DNA of 64,000 nt from Ophioderma brevispina (taxonomy: Eukaryota > Echinodermata > Ophiuroidea > Amphilepidida > Ophiodermatidae): positions 1 to 64,000 of the forward strand of contig JAMKCH010007161.1 in the NCBI GenBank assembly GCA_023653785.1, written 5' to 3'. Below the pieces are notes generated by a model. That model did no database searches. It saw only the letters and a program-made list of their open reading frames with translations, and was not told where the DNA came from. Positions 43,758 through 55,649 of this stretch are shown here, piece after piece. Numbering within the stretch: the stretch's first letter is position 1; every line of letters begins with the position of its first letter. Made by a program: the position numbers and the translations under genes.

Positions 43758-44162
43758 GTGAACGCTGTTTTGTTAGACTTTTCCAAAGCTTTTGATAGAG
43801 TACCACACCAGCGCCTCAAAAAATTCCATCATTACGGGGTTGGGGGTAACATTCTTCGCTGGATTGAAAGCTTTCTGACAAAGAGGAAACAATGTGTTAT
43901 CCTTGATGGAGTGCAGTCCTCGGCAGTCGACGTAGACTCTGGTGTTCCGCAAGGCACTGTCATCGGTCCACTGAGTTTTTTGGTCTTTATCAACGACATG
44001 CCTGAATCCCTGAGTGAGGGCACAAAAGCCAGACTGTTTGCAGATGACGCCTTCATATACCGTGAGATAAATACTCCTCAAGACTGCGACACACTTCAAT
44101 CTGATCTCAACGCTTTATCCCGCTGGAGTCAAGATTGGCTGATGTCATTCAAACACAGATAA
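43758..44162 (+). pseudogene. LINE reverse transcriptase core
   Basis: Reads LLDFSKAFDRVPHQRL (palm motif A with catalytic Asp), SGVPQGTVIGPLSF (motif B), and LFADDAF (motif C, FADD at 44037-44048), followed by WSQDWLMSF. All three catalytic Asp are present. Upstream the same protein continues from about 43705 (KITTDDIAKSTDKGRQVNA) in this frame, so the listed GTG start is not meaningful. The frame ends in a stop shortly before the inserted repeat. Confidence 0.85.
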
Positions 44163-44221
44163 ATGTTCTTCATTGAATTTTTACATCTAAAAAATCATGT
44201 AGGTCCACACAAATATATCGA

Positions 44222-44920
44222 GGGTTGACAAAACAGAAGGACGTAAGCACGTAACTCACTTTTTGGTGATTTTGAGGTTTGTACCAAACAAAAATCGGTT
44301 TAAACACCCTACAGATTCTGAAACCATGAAGCCTTAACTGAAGTCTACTTCCAATTGCCTATTAAAGCAAAATACACTTCACCACATCTCAATGGTGCAC
44401 ACTTTGTTACTAACAGAAAAGCCGTAACTCTGAGTTACGACCTTTTGATGGTAACTGTATTTGGCCAAATAATGAGTTGAGGCTTCATAGCTTGCCACAG
44501 TGCCAGAATTGCAACAGTTTTTTAGCTCCTATTCATTTATATTGATGATTTCTTTTAAAAACTTGAAAGGGAGGACATGCTTAAAACATCTGATTGAAAT
44601 AATGTGCCAATCATAGGCATGATTGAAAATGTAAAACACAGATTACCGTTTCAGTTACCGTCAGAACGACGTAACTCAGCACTTAATTCTTATATTAAAG
44701 AATTTCTTTAATTCTGCGTTAATAATTAAAATTGTCTTTGGTTTACTAAAGTTTTATATAATGGTCGCTTACAGTACCATATATGAGCTTGATGAGATGT
44801 TTTATTTGAGTATCTATGATAGATGTGCTTAGTAGAAAATATTAAACAAAATTTCTCCAAAAGCGTTATTTTTGAGTTAAGGCTTCTGATTGTCAACCCT
44901 CGATTGTTGCTATATAATCT
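44222..44920 (+). repeat. ~690-bp dispersed repeat, copy 2, inserted in the LINE
   Basis: Colinear with 29062-29750. It starts near GTTGACAAAACAGAAGGACG and ends near TCTGATTGTCAACCCTCGA. Notably both ends contain GTTGAC/GTCAAC, a short inverted match that may be its terminal repeat. It separates the RT core from its C-terminal part, so it arrived after the LINE. Confidence 0.8.
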
Positions 44921-44935
44921 CCAAGAGTGACCAAA

Positions 44936-45565
44936 TCTCATCCTTACCTTGGTTGAAGTTTTGTATACCCACTTACGTTGGAAGAACACATCCTGAAGTT
45001 AACAAAGAGCTGCAAAACAAGTCCTAGGTGTTACAGGCGGGAATTTAAGGCCTTTTCAACAGATGTCCAATCCCGGCTCTACCAATCTTTATCAACCAGA
45101 GCTGGTCTACGGCTCGGCCGCATGGATACCTTCAACTGGTGAAGGCACCAATTGGAAATGGCCCAGCGCTCTGCAGCAAGACTTTGCGTCCAATTAATTA
45201 TTCTAGAGAAGCCAGTGTGACTCAAATGCTTCATCACCTTAAATGGCTGCAGTCTTGAAAATTGCCGTATATTACCAGACTAACTATGTGTATACGATCA
45301 CACACACACCTGGTAGATCTTGATCTCAGATTCATTCTACCAGCCAACCAGACATACAACAAGAACGCCATCATCCTACTTTCATATATGCAAATCCAAG
45401 GAGTTCTTCCATCTATGCAATATTTTTCCCCTGGACTATTCCTCACTGGAATGCCTTACCACATTCAATTTTAGGATATCCCGTTCTTACAAGAGCTTTA
45501 AATCAGCTCTTAAGGATTTCATTTCATCTAAGCAATTCCAAGGTGCTCCATCCCAGCCGTAGTAG
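44936..45565 (+). pseudogene. LINE reverse transcriptase, C-terminal part
   Basis: Frames in turn read FSTDVQSRLYQSL, then VYGSAAWIPSTGEGTN-like, SREASVTQMLHHLKW, then LVDLDLRFILPANQTYNK, and finally SFKSALKDFISSKQFQGAPS before a stop. These are the thumb and C-terminal blocks of CR1/Jockey-like polyproteins. Several one-base shifts split them. Confidence 0.75.
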
Positions 45566-46066
45566 GTAAGGTCTCAACTTGATGTGATGCGGGTATTACC
45601 ATTTGTCGGAGTATAATTGTCAGATCCAGTGCCACGTAGTTTATCGGGAAACCTTTGCTAAAAGTGCTAAATCCTTGTCATACGAGGCCTTTAAGTCAGG
45701 TCAATGAACCCATCGCCAGCAAAGACAGAGAGTGGGGTGGAGAAAAAAAAAAGGAAATCTGACGTTTTGAGCCGAGCGTTAAATTGCATTTTCTTAAAGG
45801 CTGTGCTCGTGGTTAAACCTACCTCTCTGTCACCTTCAATCGACTTAAATATGATTTTCCATTTAGTAATTAACTAAATCGGAAATTGAAATTGATGCTT
45901 TAAGGGATGAATGAAGGCTTCAAAAGCAAATGGCATTGCTACCCATGGCATTGCTTGTATTGTTTGCCCCTCTGTGAATGAATAGAACTTCAATCAGTAT
46001 AAATAGCACTGTGAGATTTCTGTGTAGGAAGTGCAAAAATATCTGAAATCGCCATGTAAAAAACAT
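45566..46066. other. Non-coding interval
   Basis: Probable 3' UTR of the LINE in its first part. No other feature recognised. Confidence 0.3.
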
Positions 46067-46378
46067 GTGATTTTCAGTGGCGTAAATGTCTTTTTTGACA
46101 TTGGGGGGATGGGGTGAATGAAATTTATGAAATGAAATGGGGTGTTGCTGAAAAGATCCATTTGTAGCGCACACATGTAATTTATAACAAAAATGCACGC
46201 GGAGCGCGCGCGGAAATTTAACAATTTTGAAAATCATTTTAAAAAGATGAGGTATTTTTGGTCAAAAACACATGAACAGGCATGAAAATTGGGGGATGTG
46301 ATTTATTGACCAACCCCTCATCAAATATTGGGGGGAATATTCCCCCCTATCCCCGGGATTTACGCCTATGGCGATTTT
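46067..46378. mobile_element. hAT-like MITE with 8-bp target duplication
   Basis: The element 46075-46370 begins CAGTGGCGTAAAT and ends ATTTACGCCTATG, inverted ends matching at 11 of 13 positions. It is flanked by GTGATTTT (46067-46074) and GCGATTTT (46371-46378), a 7/8 match. An 8-bp duplication and CAG-type ends are characteristic of hAT transposons. Subterminal G runs (left) and C/G runs (right) extend the symmetry. No transposase, so it is non-autonomous. Confidence 0.65.
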
Positions 46379-46932
46379 ACGTTTTCTTGGACACTTACGG
46401 AGCTTGGAAATATAATATTAGGAAACTGCAACTACCAGTGGACCTAGGGGACACAGTTTTGTGGATATATTTCATTTATGGAAGCCAGGAGCGGGGATCA
46501 TAATTATTGAGGAAATTTGATGATTGTGGCTCGAGCCTGGATCGTGTGTGAATGCTGATTCATTGTGCATTGCCTATGGGGATTGCCTTGTTTCGGTAAG
46601 TGTGGGTCATTATGCCAGCGGGAAATTAAAAATTAAACGTACGGAGATCCAGATGTTACAGAATCGTGGTTTGAGGACCAGGACTTCCAAGAAGAAGGCA
46701 AAAAATAATGAAAAAAAAGAATATTCGAAAAAGACACATTACCATGTGTAAATATGCACCAAACAGCTATACATTTTACCACGCGTATTGTATCATAAAG
46801 GGTTACCAAAAGATTCAAGGACATTTCGTTTTATAACTTCACTTAGAAATGCGTGATTGGAAAATTTTAAAACGTTTTGAAGAGAGGAAACATTTGTCTC
46901 TGCCACAAAAGTCGTTGCTTTTCAAAAAACAT
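46379..46932. other. Non-coding interval
   Basis: Chance frames only (75 codons at 46524-46751 plus). Confidence 0.3.
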
Positions 46933-47701
46933 CTTTGGCATCAACACACACTCCTTTTTTCCAAAAATGATGTCGTCTGAAAAAGTGGCACTTTACCGTA
47001 TTCGAAGGTGTAAAGTAAACAAATTATCAGTTTACTAACAACGATTTCATTTCCATATTCATTGCGGTCTGAAGTAAATAAGCATAAAACATTGATGCAT
47101 AGGTAAACAAATAACAAACAAGACAAATATGCAGGAAAACAAACAATGAGAGCTTTACATTCATCAGTATCAAATAAAGTAATTTTTCTATTGCTCTTTT
47201 TTATGAAAGAAAGAGGCTAATGTTTGAAATGCCTGATTCAAATCAAAATAAGCTTAATTGTTTTGTCATCCAGTGTGAGACGAATAGTTTCCTCTATCTG
47301 CAATGATGACATTATTGTAGTGTTTACACGTGCTGTTTACCAATCTGCTGATGTTCTGTTGATGAATGTGGTTTCATGCTCGCTGGATAATTCCACCACG
47401 TTGAGCCAGCGTAGCCTTCTCCTTTATGTGTCGATCTGCTTTATGTGTCGATGTGTCGATCTGCTTTGACTGGTGTTGCTTACACAAATTTCATTTCATT
47501 TTTGTCTTGTTTATTTGTTTGCCTATGCGTTCATGTTTTAAGCTTATTTACTTCAGACCGCAATGAATATAAAGAAAGGAAATGAAATCGTTGTTGTAAA
47601 TTGATAATATCTTCAGTTTAGACCTTTGAATACGGTAAAGTGCCACTTTTTCTGACAACATCATTTTTGGAAAAAGGGAGTGTGTGTTGATGCCAAAAGT
47701 G
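46933..47701. mobile_element. Inverted-repeat element, ~190-bp arms
   Basis: 46933-47130 and 47503-47701 are inverted copies at roughly 85-90 % (shared blocks TTTGGCATCAACACACACTC, AAAAAGTGGCACTTTACCGT, ATTCATTGCGGTCTGAAGTA). The 370-bp centre holds an 81-codon frame (47224-47469) and a small GTGTCGAT repeat (47426-47461). No transposase. Arms this long with a short core suggest a foldback or MITE-type transposon. Confidence 0.75.
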
Positions 47702-48135
47702 AACCCCTAAGCTGCCACAGGCCCCGGCAAAGTGTTCAGTTAAGCATTGCATTTAAGCAGTTTAAAACATTAGAATGAAATTCGTCTTTGCAGTGGCATG
47801 AAAGTACAAAATTGCCCACACCAACTGAGAATAATAAAACAACGTTCAATAATCAGACTATGGCTCATTTTTTCTGTTGACTGCAAGTAAGAGCTATCTG
47901 CACAGATAACTGTTTTAGACTCAACGTACTACACCGGTCGCAGCTAAGGTTTTTGACGTTATATTATTTGGTCGAACATGGCAATAAATTGTGTAAATAA
48001 TAAACTAGGATAATAAAGAACACTTCGAACAACATTAACATTGTCAAACCTCAAAATGTATCAAAATGCAGATTTATCTCCGGTGCACTCACAGCATTTT
48101 CAAGGTGTAGTGCAACAAAGTCGTGTCTACGCTTA
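47702..48135. other. Non-coding interval
   Basis: No feature recognised. Confidence 0.3.
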
Positions 48136-48266
48136 ATTCTATTACCTCTGCTGCCCATTATTGAAAATGCAGCATTCTGATTGGTCAGTTTACTGCCCAT
48201 TATTCTGCAATAATGGGTCGCCAATGCATTTCCTTATTAAATCAACCCGTTTTAGGTAATAGAATA
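48136..48266. mobile_element. 131-bp MITE with ATTCTATTACCT ends
   Basis: ATTCTATTACCT (48136-48147) and AGGTAATAGAAT (48255-48266) are perfect 12-bp inverted ends. Inside is a second inverted pair, CCCATTATT-CTGC-AATAATGGG, and AATAATGGGTCGC as at 27823. No ORF. Confidence 0.65.
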
Positions 48267-48427
48267 GAAATAGAGGGCTTGCAGTATCATTTATGGGCTC
48301 ATAATGTATCCTCGGTCAGAAAAACTTTCAAATAATGGACTCGGCTGCGCCTCGCCCATTATTTAGTTTTTCCGACCTCGGACACATTATTCGCCAATAA
48401 ATGATACTGCATCACCCTTTATTTCTT
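48266..48427. mobile_element. ~160-bp foldback element
   Basis: The left arm (AGAAATAGAGGGCTTGCAGT onward) matches the complement of the right arm (...ATACTGCATCACCCTTTATTTCT) over about 70 bp with few mismatches. The loop is ACTCGGCTGCGCCTCGCC, flanked by AATAATGG/CCATTATT. It abuts the preceding MITE, and both carry CCATTATT motifs, so the two may be one composite element. Confidence 0.7.
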
Positions 48428-50049
48428 AATTAGACAAGTAGTTGGGTAGGGTGACATGATAGATAATAAGAGGCTAGCTCTAGTAACATTTCTTACAGAC
48501 TTACAGGTAACACCAAATCATGCTTTCCAGAATAAAATACATTATGCTCTTACATGGAGCAATAACCACTGAGACCTACTTTTGAAATATATCGCAGAAG
48601 ATACGCATTTCAATTGTCCATAAATGCATTAAATATAAGAATTTTTTCCCCAAAAGGCACAACTTGTTGGACTCGCTTCGCAATAGTAATTGAACATTTA
48701 AAAGGACATATTATATAATAATGCTATTAAATAGAAATGATGGGGAGAAAGGTAGTGTTAAATGAAAAGCAAAATATATTTTTACGCATGGATCTCTAAA
48801 TACTGTGCAAACGCCATAGAACGGATACCCCCGTGTAACTGAAGCATCAAACCAAGTTACCGAAGAGACCCCTGTAGTGCAGAGATGGTTGCAGTCCCGT
48901 ACCTTAAACGTGCAATGATGGCGATTCCCCGATGAATTCAAGGCTGGAAGGTAGTTGCACTGTGTTACAGTTCTTCGCAGAACGATAGAATTTATAGTAG
49001 TCTTGGTTATTTGGCCTTTGGCGTTTGAAGGAAAGGGCGGAGAATTGCTTTGTATATCTCTTTTCATCACTCTTCAATTTGAATTTGTTAAGGTCAATGG
49101 AAGCCAACTAACTGATGAGATGCTATAGAGGGGTCAAACGGGTACTCAAACTTTTTTCAAGTATGTCCCATTCAAGATCTTTCACCATTTAAGATACACT
49201 GGTATCTCTGCTGTAATCGTTTTTCACAAATCTGGTTGACCTTTGGATCAATTGATTAATTGACTGTGAAGTAAATTTGTGTTAAATAGAAAACTATATA
49301 AACTGTTCAAACATTGACTTTTGTCACGGTGAAACAATATTTGCATAATAAATGACTCCTTAATTTATTTCTCGTCTTCTATCAGGCAGCATAGCCAGAT
49401 TGTGACATTATAATGTATCTTCAACTAAATATTCAAATGTCCTTTGTAAGAAAAAAAGATCCTGGATTTATTTCCTCGTATTCTATCAGGCAACAACGCT
49501 AGATCGTGATATTTAATGTATTTTGTCCTGCTAAAAATCAAACTTGATCTGTAGGCCTCTTTGAAATACTTAAAAGGGGGGTTTAGAAGAAAAATATGTC
49601 AAACCATGGTCAAAGAGTCGCGTGACGAATGTAAGGAGGACATTTTAAGCCACCCTATAAAGTTGTCTAGTGTCATGCGTGCCCGCAATTTGCCAGACAA
49701 TATGTTCGTGACTATTTGATTGACGGGAAACGACCGAGGCGTTGAATCGTATAAATTCAGCTTAAAGCACCGTCTGTCTGGGATTTGATCAAATACCGTA
49801 ACTAAAATGCAGTCATGTTAAGGTTTCGCTTTATATTCAAGGTGAATTTGAGCATATTTGGCTGATGAATATTCTACAAGATTGTGTTTTTTTTAAACAA
49901 AGGCCCTTCCTCTTACCTTGAAATCGGGTGAAGCCAATTTCTACTTGTAGCTTCTGCTCGTTTTTGCTCAGTATATTTTTGTAGTATAAGCATGATATAC
50001 ACCGTTTTCTGCTCTCACCATAGTCACTATGCGGGTCCGGTCTATGGCC
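48428..50049. other. Non-coding interval, no gene recognised
   Basis: The 119-codon minus-strand frame at 48711-49070 lacks motifs and overlaps another frame (48904-49107). AT-rich. Confidence 0.35.
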
Positions 50050-50215
50050 TTTAATAAGTTGTACTCATTTGATCTTGCTACCTAGACCTGCTCATTTCCC
50101 TTAAACATTGCTTATATATTCTTCTTGTCCGGTCCTGCTCATTTTCCTTTATGAAGAGCGCTCATCTTCTCTTGTTGTCCAGTCCTCCTCGTCTCCTTTG
50201 AACATTGCTCATCTG
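50050..50215 (+). repeat. Degenerate tandem repeat, ~60-bp unit, about 3 copies
   Basis: CTGCTCATTTCCCTTAAACATTGC, CTGCTCATTTTCCTTTATGAAGAGC and CTCCTCGTCTCCTTTGAACATTGC recur at similar spacing, each preceded by TTGTCC-GGTCCT/AGTCCT-like DNA. Confidence 0.55.
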
Positions 50216-50631
50216 CTTAATCATAGCGCATCTCATGGCCAACGTTCCCTCGTCGACATTTTAGTAACGTCGACACATCGTCATTCTGTCAGAGACCCAC
50301 TTGAAAACAAAGGGAGGTACCTAGCCATGAAGCAAGGGGTTGTTACAAATGTGGTGTTGTTTTAGACAAGAGGAAATAGTAATAAAGTTCGAAACTAGTA
50401 GAACAAATTGCACCAACCGCAAAAGCCACATGACAAAAGAAATTTTCATGTACAAATCTTCTCAGCGGGGATTCCACGTTGAGAGAGGGATCAAGGAAAG
50501 ACGTGTACATATTTCTTAAGTCAATTGCCTAAACAGAGCAAAGGTGGAACAAGTAACGAAAACCCTCTAAAAAGGGACATTTTACATGCCTTTTTTGTTA
50601 TCCATGTTGCAATATGACTGCACTTCGGAAC

Positions 50632-50892
50632 CTAAAATGAAAACCTGTAAAATACAACAAAACAAAAAAGCACCGAATAATACATACTACACTTTTTAAT
50701 ACCCAAGTATGATAACTTGAAGATGATGACGGCAAGTAACAAGCAAGGGTGGATCACATGGATAACAATGTCAGCAATAGTGCTACAAAATTTAACCATT
50801 GGTTTCTCACATATTCCAACCGGATCTTTCAAGTTCAAACTGGTTTTATTACGGATGTCCAACACAAGGAGAAATCCTTTGGACAGCTTTAC
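50632..50892 (-). CDS. Open frame, possible exon, unrecognised
   Basis: The minus strand from 50892 reads KLSKGFLLVLDIRNKTSLNL, then KDPVGICEKPMVKF and a hydrophobic run (IVIHVIHPCLLLAVIIFKL). It has balanced composition. The opposite strand is also open and ends in a good donor (ACAAG|GTAAAA at 50912), so the coding strand is uncertain. A TGA directly precedes the minus frame and no clean acceptor fits. No family recognised. Confidence 0.2.
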   Translation of the reverse strand, partial: VKLSKGFLLVLDIRNKTSLNLKDPVGICEKPMVKFCSTIADIVIHVIHPCLLLAVIIFKLSYLGIKKCSMYYSVLFCFVVFYRFSF

Positions 50893-51849
50893 TCACTACT
50901 GATTTCACAAGGTAAAATCTGTGCACGTCATTGACAGAGACTAACTACTTGCTTTGTGCATGGAATGTGTATTACATGGTTGAGTGAACCATGTAAACCT
51001 CTACTAGTATATTTTTGGATATTCTTAAATGTGCACTCTTAAATCTGCTTCAATAGCTTAAAAATTGACATGCAAACTCCAGAGGTATTAACCAACTTTT
51101 ATGCAGAAGGACAAACTTACATTATTTGTCATAACTTCCAAAACTAACTTTCTGATTATCATGATTCAAGTATACCAAAATATTTCCTTCAGCGATATTT
51201 ATCTATTTTTCAATGACTTTCATGGAAAAGTGTCAACTTGCAATTTGTTATGGTCATCCCTACTATTATAATAAACAAAGCACGGGCCAACCGACATGAG
51301 ACGCGGCTCAACCGGCGGTTGAGTTGAAAAAGTCACCCCTAGTTGATAGGGCGAGGAACTTGAGACGCATGTATGTCAGCCAATACTTCTGTTATCAATA
51401 GAAGTGGACTTCCACTGAAAGCAAAGACGAAACAAAACGCTGCTTATGAACATTAATATATCTCACTAAATCCACAATCACCAATCCCACGCAGGTGTTG
51501 CGTACTAATGCAGCAGAAGTTTTGTTGGTCATCGCCGGCAATCAAGAGCTTTATTGGTTGGCGTATAAGAGTACTTGCTGCTGCTATTTATGCGGTTCTA
51601 ATAACTGTGTAAAGATAGACTGTAGGTGTAGTATGGTGGTAACTACATAAAGCACATCAGAACATTTAGAACATGTTTTGAAAAGGTAACTACGATGAAA
51701 GTGCTGAAATCAGGCATCCACTACAATCGGCACATAGAGACTTCCTAACAAATGAAGTTTATTGATGAACTCCACTTAACATTTGCACGTGCGCCTTTAC
51801 CATAATGTTCAGAGTTGAGTTGAATTCTTTTTATTGATTGTTGACATCG
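50893..51849. other. Non-coding interval
   Basis: A perfect hairpin CTCAACC-GGC-GGTTGAG is at 51307-51323. Nothing else recognised. Confidence 0.35.
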
Positions 51850-52310
51850 ATGAGGGGGTTGAACAAGGCTGTGTCACTTCCCCACTTGTATTATAAATTT
51901 GCATAAATCGCCTGGCTATGATAACCTAGGAAGAGGTTGGTATCCTTGTTTGATGTTATTCTTTTGCTGAAAATCCTTTTAAATTATAAATATGCTTCAA
52001 CATTGCCGCAACTTTTGCAAAGCGTTGGAAAATTGAGCCATGACATGTGTCAAATGTAATTGTTGTAGGCAGAATAAATACGACGTTTACTTTAAGTCGG
52101 TCTATTATTTATGGTCAAGATTGTTTTAAATTTTCTATATGGAGACATTTTATGCAATCAATTGGTGTGCCTGTTATAAACTACGTGTGCTCTGTGTGGG
52201 TTCCAGCCAGTGATGCTGATATTGATATGAGAACATTTTTGAAGTACTTATGGTGAGGCGTATCCTTAAAGCGCCTCGTGATATGGCCAAACAAGTGATA
52301 TCTGTCAATT
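51850..52310 (+). pseudogene. Decayed LINE reverse-transcriptase fragment
   Basis: GVEQGCVTSPLVL (about 51857-51895) resembles RT motif B (GVRQGC-LSP-LFN). After broken sequence, VPVINYVCSVWVPASDADID (about 52169-52229) and then RRILKAPRDMAKQVI match the thumb region (PVLNYG-EVWG type) of RTE/Jockey-like enzymes. The FADD box between them is not readable and several frame changes are needed. A different, older copy than the 43-kb LINE. Confidence 0.5.
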
Positions 52311-55300
52311 TAGGTTAGAACGTCCTTATTTCACCCAGGTTCTGAATTAATTTCTTTGATCGCCGAATTTCAATGCGTGGGAAAGGTGGCCAAACCTTGT
52401 GTTCAATGCAACATATGTATTCAACGAGCAATTCCTAATGGAAAATGCTCCACAAACTAATCCACGTGTGGTTAAATGTAATATAATCTCAACCCGAAAT
52501 AACATCTTTGGACAGTACACTTTAATGGGGTCTCTCTCATCAGAGTCGCAGATTGTTTGCATCACTTTATTACAATTGGGCGTATCAGTGATTATTTAAG
52601 GTTTGCACTAGGATGGTTGTGAGCTACCTTTCCGTCAATTTTTAGAAACCCAAAGTAGCAACTAACAAAAACACATTGAGATATTTTGTTTTAAAAGTCA
52701 TTTTGTTCTGACTCACTTGTATCAGCGGCTGCTCTCAGTTGTCTTAATAGGTGGTCAAAGATACACTAATGCTACCTAAGTAGAACCCCTAAGTCATGGG
52801 CTTCAGGTATTATGGCCTGTGCAAACTTAGCCATGCTAACTACATTGTAAAAGATATGGCTTTGCCGCACAAATCCGCATCACCGCTTGTATTGCACTTG
52901 AAAAAACATCTTCATCGCCAATTATCTTGAAGGGTGTTCCGAGAAATTTAATTGCGCATCATACTACGTGGTCAAACTGATATGGGTTTGTGCAATTAAG
53001 ACGTCTACTCTGAGAAAAGAATGTTAATGAGCGTTTATCTAGTATTTGAAGACGAGGTACCACCAAATTTGTTTAAAACCAATTTTAAACATTTTTAAAA
53101 GTCTAAAGTTGGTTAGTTGATTAACCCTCGTCTTTCCCAATCTATTTTCCTTCACACGGTTTTGGTATGGTGGTAGCTACATATGGCCTCTATATATAAT
53201 AATAAAAAGAAACAAAATGGTAAGATCTGGTTGGTCCCAAATCCGTCACATACATCAGCTCATAACTTAAACCACGAAAATCGTGAAAATCCAGAGTTGT
53301 TTTAGACTTTTTCAGGCAAGCGTTTTCTGTTTTATTTTCATTTTTTCTTCCAATGTAATTTCAAAAATTTTCAAAAGACCACAACGTTCACCAACATGTT
53401 CGGAAGCCTGATAATATCCTGTCTTAACGATTGTATGTAATTAACTGTCTGGTGTATTTACATTAATTTGTAATGGTTTGATAGGCTGCAGAAAGAAAAG
53501 AGAATCGAGAACAGAGCAGAAACACACTAAACACCATGTGGGAATTAATCATGGCATATGAAAAGGGGTACCATTAATTTAAAGAAAATGTCTCCTTAGA
53601 ACATTAAGGCATATCCCTCTTTACAATACCTAGCAAGTTACATATGCCTCTCCCCAATACTCTATTAGCTGCAAGCGGCAAGGCACCTGTCCATATCACT
53701 TTATTCTCGTCGATTTTTATCAAAAGTTTATTATCGCTATAGTACACTGTTCACACTACTAGCAACTAGATGTTGAGATGGAAGAGCCCTCATTGTTGTA
53801 TATCCTTGTTAGTGATCTGGATCGGTAGAGAAAGGTTGCTGAAAGTTAACTTAATATTAGGCGTTAATAAACTAACTTGTTGCAAAAATTTTAAAATTAA
53901 AATGCGCCTTATGTTAGCTAAAGATAATCTAAGCCACATCCCTACCCTTACCATTGTTTTTTAAATCCTTAATGTCCCCTTTACACTCGATAATTTAGCA
54001 ACTTTTGCATACACTATTTCCTTTGATCGACCATATCGATGGAACCGTATGTCCGAGTCAAGCAAGAAAAAGCAATTCTTAGGATTATATTCTATATGAA
54101 TTAACGGACAGTAGCTCATTTCTTTCCTGCATACCCTGTTTGGCCATCTCTCACGGGTTAACACCCTTAAATACTTGTAGTATACGCTTTGCTTACCGTG
54201 TCCCTGATGGAACTATTATCAATCATTGACCCTATCCAACTAATCAAAACAGCTTGTAAATCCCATGTGGTTTTCACTTTAAAGGAGCGACACTGATACT
54301 ACTTGCTTTTAAAGATATACTGAAATCATATGGTCGCTTTCAAGTTCTTCATATTCTAGTAGAGAGGCATTGATGTGTCACATATTGGCCAATTCGTCTG
54401 CTTTTCCGCGGGCTGTCAGGGGCAAACTGTCATACTGATACTTGATACGCAATAAGAAGCACTCTGCACAAATCCTGGGGGCAAAAATGAACCCTGTTTT
54501 GAAACTTTTAATGAATACAATGATGAAGGCAATGTTGCATATATTTTTCATCATTACATTTCAGACATCTTTTATTCACTGCTACTAAGGGCTGTGACAC
54601 ACTGCTACATCCTTGGCATGGGCATTCTTAAGGCAGAATTTATAGCCTGTTCCAACTCAAATACATTGCTTTTCATGTTTTGTAAATCCTGATTTAAACT
54701 AATCGATCTGACAGGATTGTTAATGGAGTAACACCTCATTTGTAGGTAGCACCCATGAGGAAAATGCCTGCTATTCTGTTTTAAATTTTCAACCTGACAT
54801 GCAGGTATGTGTGAGATTTTCACAAATGATGAATCGCCCCTACAATGATTTGCTCTTCATATAAGTGAATGGACTTTTGTTTGCCCTCCAGATCATCCAT
54901 GCAAGCGAAGGAATATCAATGCTGCACCTTTGTTCACCTGCAAATTTCATATATTTCTGCATGTGATTCTTTTTGTATTGTATTCCCTGCATGCTTTGGG
55001 TGTTGTTTTTGTTCTGGAGGCAAGTCCTGGGGAAGTTAACCTAATTGCCTTTCTGTGAAAGCGATCTAGTGGGAGTGTTGCTCATATTAACATATTACTC
55101 TTACCACTGTGAGATAAACACCCTATTAATATTTCGAAACTGTAGTTTCAAGAGCGGTGTTTTGTGAAGAGGGTACACTGCCTTTAGTAGATTTCAAATA
55201 ATGAGATCTAATTAAACGCTTTAGTCCTGTCCATTCACCGTAAGGGGTAAGAGGTACTTATTTTACTGCACTGTTAAAAATGTTTTTTTTTTTTTTAATG

Positions 55301-55649
55301 ATTGCATTTTGTAATTCCAGTAATTTTTAGGGTAATTTACCAGAAATTTAATGTAATTAACGAACTTGTGACATAATTTTGACAGAAATTTGGCTCCATA
55401 TTATGGAAAAAAAATATGTAGTTTACAGATTATTGCCTATTTTAAAATTACGGAACCCAAGAAAAAGTCCGGAATATTCTTGCAGAAATTTTTGAAATAT
55501 TTCGTGTATTACTTTTCGCTATTTTTATGTTTTTTTGTTTTTATTTTTAGTGTTTTCTAAAAACGATTTTTCCGTAAATTTCGGAAAATCTGTTTTCTTA
55601 ATTTACGGAATTTTAATAAACAGTGTGGTGCAAAAGTTTATGGAGTCAT
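52311..55649. other. Long AT-rich non-coding interval
   Basis: No frame above 75 codons has a motif. Homopolymer T at about 55281-55297. A TTTTCCGTAAATTTCGGAAAA-like self-complementary spot is near 55568. Confidence 0.4.

Larger units (their letters stand above)
42960..45565 (+). mobile_element. Defective CR1/Jockey-like LINE, split by a repeat insertion
   Basis: From about 43090 a plus-strand non-LTR reverse transcriptase can be followed in shifting frames: a finger/palm N-part (43198-43596), RT core (43758-44162), and C-terminal part (about 44936-45560). A ~700-bp repeat (44222-44920) interrupts it after the WLMSF...KCSSL segment, and the protein-like sequence resumes as EEHILKLTKSCKTSPRCYRR. 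Stops and frameshifts are present at about 43594, 43700 and within the C-terminal part, so it is dead. APE endonuclease and ORF1 are not seen (5'-truncated). Confidence 0.85.

Noticed and set aside
43773..44099. Minus-strand ORFs of 74-108 codons
   Set aside because: Antisense shadows of the LINE reverse transcriptase core.
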